Source: Chloroflexota bacterium
GTDB taxonomy: Bacteria; Chloroflexota; UBA11872
Length of the DNA stretch: 5,957 nt
Direction of reading: 5' to 3'
NCBI GenBank assembly: GCA_028875175.1
Contig: JAPPFO010000224.1
Coordinates: 1 to 5,957 of the forward strand
The translations under genes were made by a program, and so were the position numbers. This document shows positions 1 through 5,071 of this stretch, piece after piece; position 1 is the first letter of the stretch; the number at the start of each line of letters is the position of its first letter. The notes under the pieces were generated by a model, which was not told the DNA's origin, searched no databases, and saw only the letters and a list, made by a program, of their open reading frames with translations.

Positions 1-264
1 CTCCATGGTCTCGTCGTAACTGCGAGCCTCGGTCAGCGAGATTTCGTGAATGTCATCGGTGACGACTTCGACCACGGTTTTGTTGGCATATACCGTCGAG
101 TCACCCGTTTCCGGGTCGATTTCAATGTCGATGTCGTCGTAGTCGCTGTTGTAGTCCTCAAAGGCTGAGGTGATGGCTGTGCGCAGGGCATTAACGACCG
201 CATCGATCTGAATGCCCTTCTCGTCGGCAAGCTGCTGCAGCGCCAACATGAAGTCACTGCGCAC
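1..264 (-). CDS. nusA: Transcription termination/antitermination factor NusA, N-terminal part (gene runs off left edge)
   Basis: Only the first 88 codons are visible; the frame stays open to base 1. NusA binds RNA polymerase and nascent RNA and modulates pausing, termination and antitermination. The visible part is the N-terminal polymerase-binding domain. It opens RSDFMLALQQLADEKG and continues with the family pattern of an Ala-rich helix (ALRTAITSAF), a strand with IDPETGD, then TVVEVV and EISLTEAR before the edge. The S1 and KH domains would lie outside. The start is a GTG at 264-262, chosen because a perfect AGGAGG (272-277) sits 7 nt upstream and the translation begins where NusA proteins normally do; an in-frame ATG lies five codons later. 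The stretch EDYNSDYDDIDIEID is more acidic than the Lys/Arg-rich segment usual here. It lies 216 bp after the ABC ATPase gene and no rimP directly precedes it. Identification rests on pattern recognition of the N-terminal domain. Confidence 0.85.
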   Translation of the reverse strand, partial: MRSDFMLALQQLADEKGIQIDAVVNALRTAITSAFEDYNSDYDDIDIEIDPETGDSTVYANKTVVEVVTDDIHEISLTEARSYDETME

Positions 265-271
265 GGGATAG

Positions 272-277
272 CCTCCT
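272..277 (-). promoter_or_regulatory. Ribosome binding site of nusA
   Basis: AGGAGG on the minus strand, 7 nt before the GTG at 264-262. It is the strongest Shine-Dalgarno match in the window and decides the non-ATG start. Confidence 0.8.
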
Positions 278-312
278 CAGGACGTTTGGACCGCTTCCCT
301 CCCCCGGGAATA

Positions 313-332
313 GGGCGGACCCTCGCCCGCCC
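313..332 (-). other. GC-rich hairpin in the putative nusA leader
   Basis: GGGCGG and CCGCCC form a perfect 6-bp stem with an 8-nt loop, about 50 nt upstream of the nusA start. It has no T-run after it, so it is not a typical intrinsic terminator. It would lie inside the leader RNA if the extended -10 at 357-365 is used. A role in leader structure is inference only. Confidence 0.3.
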
Positions 333-356
333 GTGGCAGACAGTGCGGCTGACCAT

Positions 357-365
357 AGTCTAGCA
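357..365 (-). promoter_or_regulatory. Candidate extended -10 promoter for nusA
   Basis: The minus strand reads TGC then TAGACT, an extended -10 (TGn plus a -10-like hexamer) about 90 bp upstream of the GTG start. No good -35 hexamer is seen at 16-18 bp spacing, which extended -10 promoters can tolerate. It would give a leader of roughly 85 nt containing the 313-332 hairpin. Position and form support it, but a nine-base match is weak evidence. Confidence 0.35.
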
Positions 366-401
366 CTGCCCGCTGAGCTTGGGCGAATCTGCCGCAAGGA
401 A

Positions 402-420
402 TAGCTTTGAAGCTACAAAG
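402..420. repeat. Small overlapping inverted repeats
   Basis: TAGCTT (402-407) and AAGCTA (410-415) are perfect arms around 2 nt. CTTTG (405-409) and CAAAG (416-420) form an alternative 5-bp stem with a 6-nt loop. The two structures exclude each other. It could be an operator-like site upstream of nusA or part of a weak transcript end; chance is also possible. Confidence 0.3.
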
Positions 421-451
421 CCGTCACGGAAGCCCCGCTTGATCCTACAAC

Positions 452-480
452 CGGCTGCGGAATCGTGACCAATCCAGCCG
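452..480 (-). terminator. Possible weak hairpin terminator after the ABC ATPase gene
   Basis: Directly after the TAG stop (483-481), CGGCTG and CAGCCG form a 6-bp stem around a 17-nt loop. The sequence after it is GTTGTAGG rather than a T-run, so it does not meet the usual intrinsic-terminator pattern. It may only be a 3'-end stabilising stem, with termination depending on Rho or lying elsewhere. Confidence 0.25.
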
Positions 481-1662
481 CTAGATCAGCCGCCTCTCAT
501 CCGCGTCAAACACATACGCCTCATCCACCGGGACTTTGGCGTACACCGTCGTATTGCGGTCCCATTCCTCTTCCAGCGGCCGTTTGGCGATCACCCGTGA
601 TCCGGCGAGATCAAAGGTGACTTCCTTGCGCTGCTCGGAAAAGTGACTCTCCACCCAATACACGTCAACCGGCACGGATCCGTCCACCTGGTGGTGCGAC
701 AACTCGATTGACTCGGGGCGGATGCCAAGATTCACCGATGCGCCTTCGCGACTGCCAAGCGCGTCATTTCGAAGGTCAACGAAGTGGCCGTCGACGCGAA
801 TGCCGCCGTGCTCGGCCTTGGCTGGCATCAGGTTCATCGGCGGCAGGCCCACGAATCCGGCCACGAACATGTTGGCCGGGTTGTCGTAGATCTCGCGGTA
901 GGTACCGAGCTGTTGAATCTTGCCGGCCTGCATCACGGCAATCCGGTCGCCCATGGCCTGGGCTTCGGTCTGGTCGTGCGTGACGTACACCGTGGTGATG
1001 TTGAACCGGCGCAGCAACCGCTTGATCTCCACCCGCGTGCGGCTGCGCAGTTTGGCGTCGAGGTTGGACAGCGGCTCGTCAAAGAGGAATACCGTCGGGT
1101 CCCGCACGATGCAACGGGCGATCGCCACGCGCTGCTGCTGGCCGCCGGAAAGGGCTTTCGGACGACGATCCAGGAGCTGATCGAATCCAACGCCCATGAT
1201 CTGCGAGACGATCTCAACGCGCTCGTCGACTTCTTCCTCGCGCTTGTGCATCTTGAAGAAGAATCCAAGGTTCTTCTTGCTGTGCATGTGGGGGTAGAGC
1301 GCGTAGTTCTGAAACACGATGCCCACGCGCCGCTCCTTGGCGCCGAGCAGCGTCCAGTCTTCCTCGCCGTACTGGATTGTTCCGCTGTTGGGGTGATCCA
1401 GCCGGATAAGTCCGGCAACCACTCGCAGCATGGTGGACTTGCCACAGCCGGACGGCCCCAGGATGGCGATGGACTCGCCGTCATGGATGTCGAGATCCAC
1501 ACCGTCAATGGCATGAATCATGCCGTCGTGGTAGTTGGCCTGACCTACCAGGTCGGACTTCTCTTCGTCGGGCGTGCCGCCCATTTGGCCGAATATCACG
1601 GCTGCCGGGTCACTGTCTTCTTTGAAGATCACCCGCGCGTCTCGAATCTGAACGTTAGGCAT
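481..1662 (-). CDS. CUT1-family sugar ABC transporter ATP-binding protein (MalK/UgpC type)
   Basis: Cytoplasmic ATPase subunit that powers import of sugars, oligosaccharides or glycerol phosphates with a permease pair and a binding protein, none of which is in the window. Of 393 residues, the nucleotide-binding domain holds Walker A GPSGCGKST (69-77), the Q-loop Gln118 in VFQNYALYPHM, signature LSGGQ (171-175), Walker B VFLFDE (191-196, catalytic Glu196), the D-loop SNLD and the switch His229. The motif GLPPMNL (272-278) and LGIRPESIEL (312-321) mark the C-terminal TOBE regulatory part typical of MalK/UgpC, and the length fits. The start is ATG 1662, 6 nt after GGAGG; a TTG just before it is less likely. 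Walker A lies about 30 residues later than in standard relatives because of extra sequence around residues 14-46. Substrate cannot be read from the ATPase; such subunits can serve several importers. Confidence 0.93.
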   Translation of the reverse strand: MPNVQIRDARVIFKEDSDPAAVIFGQMGGTPDEEKSDLVGQANYHDGMIHAIDGVDLDIHDGESIAILGPSGCGKSTMLRVVAGLIRLDHPNSGTIQYGEEDWTLLGAKERRVGIVFQNYALYPHMHSKKNLGFFFKMHKREEEVDERVEIVSQIMGVGFDQLLDRRPKALSGGQQQRVAIARCIVRDPTVFLFDEPLSNLDAKLRSRTRVEIKRLLRRFNITTVYVTHDQTEAQAMGDRIAVMQAGKIQQLGTYREIYDNPANMFVAGFVGLPPMNLMPAKAEHGGIRVDGHFVDLRNDALGSREGASVNLGIRPESIELSHHQVDGSVPVDVYWVESHFSEQRKEVTFDLAGSRVIAKRPLEEEWDRNTTVYAKVPVDEAYVFDADERRLI

Positions 1663-1666
1663 CAAA

Positions 1667-1673
1667 CCCCTCC
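1667..1673 (-). promoter_or_regulatory. Ribosome binding site of the ABC ATPase gene
   Basis: GGAGGGG on the minus strand, with its GGAGG core 6 nt from the ATG at 1662-1660. This spacing favours the ATG over the adjacent upstream TTG. Confidence 0.75.
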
Positions 1674-1685
1674 GAGTTTTCTGTT

Positions 1686-1703
1686 GACTCCGATCGGCGA
1701 GTC
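1686..1703. repeat. Short inverted repeat in the YesL-ATPase gap
   Basis: GACTC (1686-1690) and GAGTC (1699-1703) flank an 8-nt loop, and an 8-bp palindrome CCGATCGG (1690-1697) overlaps it. It sits between the stop codon of the membrane protein gene and the ribosome binding site of the ATPase gene. It may be an RNA stem between the cistrons or chance; there is no T-run. Confidence 0.25.
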
Positions 1704-1704
1704 G

Positions 1705-2451
1705 TCACAGGATTCGCCCCTCCGGCTCCACGCCGAATGCGTGGAGTCGGTCTTGCGTCATTCGCATTGCCACGAGCGCCAGGGTGCTCGCCACGAGAAA
1801 CACCGCCGGGAAGATCAGCAACATGCTAAGCACAACGCTGACCACCACGATGATAAAGAACGCGATGGATGATCCTGGGGAACTCAGCGCCATGACCGCC
1901 GCGTTGCGGAACAAGTGGTAGAGCGACATGTCGTAGCGGATGAACATTGGGAACAGATAGGCCTGGGCCGCCGTCCACAGCACAACGAAATATAGCGAGA
2001 GGAATCCCAACGCCTGGATCAACAGCTGCCCCGTTCCGGTGTAAAAGATGAACCCGACTACCAGGCCGTAGAGCAGGCACAGGTCCACCACAAACAGGAT
2101 CCAGGCCCGCGCGAAATTCAGCCGGAATCCGACCCAGAAGTCTCGAGCCTCGATGTTCTCGTACTCCACGTGGCGGTGCGCCACGTGGAAGAGCGCGGCC
2201 GTGCCGGGACCCGCCAGCGCACCGCCAACGACGGTGCCGCCGACGATGAACACGAAGAACTGGAGGCCGGTAACCGGGGCGTCCGTCTGCAGCACGGCCT
2301 GCTGCAGCGCGTACGCGCCTGGGATCCCAACGATTGGGACCAACGGAAGCATCGCCAGGAACCAAAAGAAGTTCCCGACGAGCGCCAACGCGCGGAGGTC
2401 ATAGTAGACCTGCGCAAACGCCCACCAGGTGTGTCGAAAGACCTCAGCCAC
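1705..2451 (-). CDS. YesL/DUF624-like integral membrane protein
   Basis: A 248-residue multi-helix membrane protein of the YesL (DUF624) type. Members are widespread beside CUT1 sugar ABC transporters, but their biochemical role is not established. Hydrophobic segments lie near residues 21-49, 61-87, 114-137, 142-168 and 194-228, suggesting about five helices. Family-like features are NFFWFLAMLPLVP in helix 1, GPGTAALFHVAHRHV (81-95) after helix 2, and the following FWVGFRLNFARAW, resembling the Phe-rich 'FF..F..NF' segment of DUF624. The GTG start at 2451 is the first possible one, because an in-frame TGA lies three codons upstream; GGTGAGG precedes it at suitable spacing. The ATPase gene follows 42 bp later, so co-transcription is likely. 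There is no signal peptide or catalytic motif. The family call comes from pattern memory. Confidence 0.7.
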   Translation of the reverse strand: MAEVFRHTWWAFAQVYYDLRALALVGNFFWFLAMLPLVPIVGIPGAYALQQAVLQTDAPVTGLQFFVFIVGGTVVGGALAGPGTAALFHVAHRHVEYENIEARDFWVGFRLNFARAWILFVVDLCLLYGLVVGFIFYTGTGQLLIQALGFLSLYFVVLWTAAQAYLFPMFIRYDMSLYHLFRNAAVMALSSPGSSIAFFIIVVVSVVLSMLLIFPAVFLVASTLALVAMRMTQDRLHAFGVEPEGRIL

Positions 2452-2455
2452 AGCG

Positions 2456-2462
2456 CCTCACC
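2456..2462 (-). promoter_or_regulatory. Ribosome binding site of the YesL-like gene
   Basis: The minus strand reads GGTGAGG. Its GGTGA part matches one end of the anti-Shine-Dalgarno complement and lies 6 nt before the GTG at 2451-2449, supporting the non-ATG start. The stronger GGAGG further upstream is locked in the 2471-2489 hairpin and is about 30 nt from the start, too far to serve it. Confidence 0.5.
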
Positions 2463-2470
2463 GCCATCAC

Positions 2471-2489
2471 GGAGGAACGCCATTCCTCC
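2471..2489. repeat. Perfect 7-bp inverted repeat upstream of the YesL-like gene
   Basis: GGAGGAA and TTCCTCC flank the 5-nt loop cgcca. In the minus-strand transcript the hairpin ends 19 nt before the GTG start of the YesL-like gene. One arm carries GGAGG, like a Shine-Dalgarno, and the other carries CCTCC, like its complement. There is no T-run on either strand, so it is unlikely to be an intrinsic terminator. A translational control element, protein site or processing site are alternatives. Confidence 0.45.
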
Positions 2490-2566
2490 CATACGCATGG
2501 TAGCCGAGGCACGGGCGGGCGCCGACGCCGAGGAGTGCCCGGCGCGTCGCAGATCGGCGGCTCAGG

Positions 2567-3475
2567 TCACGCAAGTGCCGTTGCCGGAAGACGATCGATC
2601 ATTTCCCGCAACAGGAAGGTCGTCTGGTTCGTGCTCCCGCAGCACGAGCCAATCACGGATACGCCGCTCTCGATCCACTGACGGGCGAACTCCACCATCT
2701 TCTCGGGCGGATACAGGTAACAGACTCGCCCATCGATGAGTTCGGGCACGCCGGCGTTGGACTGGGCCATCAGGGGACGACGCGGTCCTGCCGCCAGCAT
2801 CTGGTCCAGCACCTGCGTCATTTCTTCGGGCCCGTTTCCGCAGTTGCACCCAACCACGGCGGCGCCGGCCTCCTCGCACGCACGCAGTCCGTCCGCCGGA
2901 GCCACGCCCATCATGGTGTGAAGGTTGATGTCATAGGTCATAGTCGCGAAGACCGGCAGGCCGGTTGAGCTGGCAGCGTCGATCGCGATCTGGACTTCGC
3001 GTATGTCGCTAAAGGTCTCGCAGAGCAGTAGATCAACGCCGCCCTCGGCGAGTTGCTCGGCTTGAACACGGAATGCCTCGGTCATCCGCGCTTCGGTGAC
3101 ATCGCCGAGCGGCTCGAGGAAGTCGCCGCTCTGTCCGATATCGCCAGCGACCCAGGCGTCGTCGCCGGCCACGGCCCTGGCCTGTTCCGCCGCGCCTCGA
3201 TTTATGGCCTCGGACTTCTCCGTCAGACCGGCCCGCTCCAATCGGATGAGGTTGCCGCCAAACGTGTTGGTCGACAGAACGTCGGCGCCGGCGTCCAGAT
3301 ACGCCTGATATACCTCGGCCATGCGGTCCGGGAAGCGGAGCGTGGCTTCCTCGGGCGCCTCCCAATCGCGTTCCGGCAAGTCGTTCAGTGTCGAGCCCAT
3401 GGCGCCGTCAAAGAGCAGCGGGCGCCGGGCCAGGGCACGGAGAACGGCGTCGGGTGTCGATCGATCAACAAGCAT
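2567..3475 (-). CDS. Homocysteine S-methyltransferase family protein (stand-alone Zn-dependent domain)
   Basis: Enzymes of this TIM-barrel family transfer a methyl group to the thiolate of homocysteine (or another thiol) bound to zinc, using betaine, S-methylmethionine or a methyl-corrinoid/folate partner. Numbered from the GTG at 3508: LLFDGAMGSTL (31-41), STNTFGGN (79-86), LLCETF (161-166), MTYDINLHTMMGV, GCNCGNG with the likely Zn ligand Cys223, and GSCCGS with Cys289 and Cys290. All three cysteines are present, so it should be catalytic. There are no pterin- or cobalamin-binding domains, so it is not full MetH. The ATG at 3475 (302 residues) is preferred since the barrel begins soon after; GTG 3508 would add 11 Pro-rich residues. 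Neither start has a clear ribosome binding site. The GCNCGNG form resembles MetH-like single-domain proteins more than plant-type MmuM. Methyl donor and acceptor are unknown. Confidence 0.88.
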   Translation of the reverse strand: MLVDRSTPDAVLRALARRPLLFDGAMGSTLNDLPERDWEAPEEATLRFPDRMAEVYQAYLDAGADVLSTNTFGGNLIRLERAGLTEKSEAINRGAAEQARAVAGDDAWVAGDIGQSGDFLEPLGDVTEARMTEAFRVQAEQLAEGGVDLLLCETFSDIREVQIAIDAASSTGLPVFATMTYDINLHTMMGVAPADGLRACEEAGAAVVGCNCGNGPEEMTQVLDQMLAAGPRRPLMAQSNAGVPELIDGRVCYLYPPEKMVEFARQWIESGVSVIGSCCGSTNQTTFLLREMIDRLPATALA

Positions 3476-3521
3476 GGGGCATGGGCTCAGGCCCGGCCAG
3501 TCGGGCACGGGCGATGCGTCG

Positions 3522-3530
3522 AATATAGCA
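3522..3530 (-). promoter_or_regulatory. Candidate extended -10 promoter for the methyltransferase gene
   Basis: The minus strand reads TGC then TATATT, an extended -10 in the gap after the xylulokinase stop codon. Transcription would begin near 3515, giving a leader of about 40 nt to the ATG at 3475 but only about 7 nt to the GTG at 3508, which mildly supports the ATG. No clear -35 is seen. It suggests the methyltransferase could be expressed apart from the kinases. Confidence 0.4.
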
Positions 3531-3550
3531 ACGGTGCTCCGCCGGCCTGG

Positions 3551-5071
3551 TTACGCCTCCGCAATTTCTGTTGCCTGGGCCGCGGCCGCGGCCTGACTTG
3601 CCTCGGCCAACGCGGGGTAGAGGTCCCGGTAGCGGGCATACGCTGCCTCCAGCGCGGCGACGCCTCCGGCATTGGGCGTCGTGGACTCGCGCGGGGCAGC
3701 CGTTATCCGAACGGCCTCGTCAACCGATGCAAACAACCCCGACGCAACCGCGCCCAGCAGGGCGGCCCCGAAGGCCGGACCGCGTCCCTCGGGCTCAATC
3801 CGCATCGGAGCGTCAAACACATCGGCGACGATCTGCCGCCAGAGCGGACTGCGAGCGCCTCCGCCAGCCAGCTTGAAGCGGTCAACCGAGGCGCCAACGC
3901 TCTGAATGGTCTGGGCAGCGTCGCGCAGGCTAAAGGCAACCCCTTCCAGCACGGCCCGCACGATGTCGGCTCGGCGGTGCGCGGTCGTCAGTCCCACCAG
4001 CGCACCTCGGGCGTCGGCGTCCAGGTGCGGCGTTCGCTCCCCTTGCAGATACGGTAGCCACAACAAACCCCGGCTGCCCGGCGGCGAATCGGTGGCCTCG
4101 GGAACCAATTGGTCGTACGCAATGCCGGGCATGAACGTGTCGCGCAACCACCGCAGCGAGAGACCGGCCGCCTGCGTAACGCCCATCAGGTACCAACGCA
4201 GCGGAATGGCATGGGCTCCTATCTGCACGCGTCCATCGGGGGACGCGCCATAGGCCGAGGCGGCGGCGAAGACCACGCCGGACGAGCCAATCGTCACGGC
4301 GGCGTCGCCCTCAGAGACTATTCCGGCCGCTACGGCGCCAGCCGGCTGATCGCCGGCACCCGCCGCGACTGGGATCCCGGGTGGCAGCCCCAGGTGTTCG
4401 GCGGCAGCGGGCGTCAGCTTGCCCGCCGTCTCAGGTGACTCGCGAACGTCGGGCAGCCAGGCCCGATCTATCGCCAGCATGTCGAGCATCTGGTCGGACC
4501 ACCGGCGTGTGGCCGAGTCGAAATAGCCCGTTCCGCTGGCGTCCGAGACGTCGGTTAGGCACTCACCGCACAGCCGCAAGCGGATGAAGTCCTTGGGCAA
4601 TAACACGTGGGCCGTGCGTGCAAGCAGCTCCGGCTCGTGCTGCCGGACCCAGACGAGCTTGGGCGCCTGGAAGCCCTCCAGCGGCAGGTTGCCCGTGTGG
4701 CGGACTAGGGTGGGTATGCCGACGCTGCGTTCGAGTTCGCGACGCTGCGGTCCGGTGCGCAAGTCGCACCACAGGATCGCGTTGCGCAGCGGCTGGTGCG
4801 CGCGGTCGAGCAGCGTCAGTCCGTGCATCTGACCGGTGAGCCCAATCGCGCGAACCTGGTCCGCCAGATGAGCCCGTGAAGCTACCGCCGCTATTGCGCT
4901 GAAGGCCGCCCGCTCCCAGTCCTGCGGGGACTGTTCCGCCCAGCCGGGCCTCGGGGTGTGCAACTCGTACGGCGCTTCGTAAACCGCCAGCGTTGCTCCC
5001 GAAACGTCCGTCAGAACGGCGCGAGCACCCGTGGTGCCGAGATCCAGCCCGATGACCGCCGGAAGCCTCAT
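3551..5071 (-). CDS. xylB: FGGY-family carbohydrate kinase, xylulokinase type
   Basis: Cytoplasmic kinase, most likely phosphorylating D-xylulose to D-xylulose 5-phosphate for the pentose phosphate pathway. Of 506 residues, the N-terminal FGGY lobe has GLDLGTTGAR (8-17, Asp10 in the phosphate loop), QMHG (81-84), ILWCDLRT (99-106), LLPKDFIRLRLCGE and SDASGTGYFD (176-185). The C-terminal lobe has AGAGDQPAGA (237-246, likely catalytic base Asp241), TIGSSGVVF, YLQGERTPH (341-349), RGALVGLT and LAGGGARSPLW (401-411). This order and spacing are those of XylB. The classical GGGDNAAGA is here GAGDQPAGA, seen in other FGGY proteins, so another ketose is possible. ATG 5071 is chosen because it overlaps the preceding stop in ATGA and gives the usual start; the frame runs open to 5203 but those residues overlap the GHMP gene and look non-coding. 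The tail is Ala-rich. No xylose isomerase is in the window. Confidence 0.88.
   Translation of the reverse strand: MRLPAVIGLDLGTTGARAVLTDVSGATLAVYEAPYELHTPRPGWAEQSPQDWERAAFSAIAAVASRAHLADQVRAIGLTGQMHGLTLLDRAHQPLRNAILWCDLRTGPQRRELERSVGIPTLVRHTGNLPLEGFQAPKLVWVRQHEPELLARTAHVLLPKDFIRLRLCGECLTDVSDASGTGYFDSATRRWSDQMLDMLAIDRAWLPDVRESPETAGKLTPAAAEHLGLPPGIPVAAGAGDQPAGAVAAGIVSEGDAAVTIGSSGVVFAAASAYGASPDGRVQIGAHAIPLRWYLMGVTQAAGLSLRWLRDTFMPGIAYDQLVPEATDSPPGSRGLLWLPYLQGERTPHLDADARGALVGLTTAHRRADIVRAVLEGVAFSLRDAAQTIQSVGASVDRFKLAGGGARSPLWRQIVADVFDAPMRIEPEGRGPAFGAALLGAVASGLFASVDEAVRITAAPRESTTPNAGGVAALEAAYARYRDLYPALAEASQAAAAAQATEIAEA

Larger units (their letters stand above)
265..480. other. Non-coding stretch between the ABC ATPase gene and nusA
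   Basis: These 216 bp hold no convincing gene. In minus-strand order they contain a 6-bp inverted repeat directly after the ATPase stop codon, a small AT-richer inverted repeat at 402-420, an extended -10-like box (357-365), a GC-rich hairpin (313-332) and the nusA ribosome binding site. The layout suits the end of one transcription unit and the start of another. Confidence 0.6.

Noticed and set aside
33..356. Minus-strand open frame of 107 codons over the nusA start
   Set aside because: It is in a different frame from the NusA N-terminal domain, its product is Arg/Ser/Thr-rich, and its ATG falls at the candidate -10 region with no ribosome site.
452..480. Strong intrinsic terminator after the ATPase gene
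   Set aside because: A 6-bp stem is present but has a long loop and no T-run, so it is listed only as a weak possibility.
784..1872. Long plus-strand open frame of 362 codons
   Set aside because: It is antisense to the ABC ATPase, whose motifs are complete, and runs past that gene into the YesL-like gene. The product has no recognisable domain. Long antisense frames are expected in GC-rich coding DNA.
2118..2498. Minus-strand open frame starting MRMGGMAFLRDGG
   Set aside because: It overlaps the YesL-like gene in another frame and turns into a Ser/Arg-rich shadow. The GGAGG near its start is too close to the inner ATG and sits in a hairpin.
3053..4057. Plus-strand open frame of 334 codons
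   Set aside because: It lies antisense across the end of the xylulokinase gene and the methyltransferase gene, both well supported. The translation shows no family motif and crosses a real intergenic gap.
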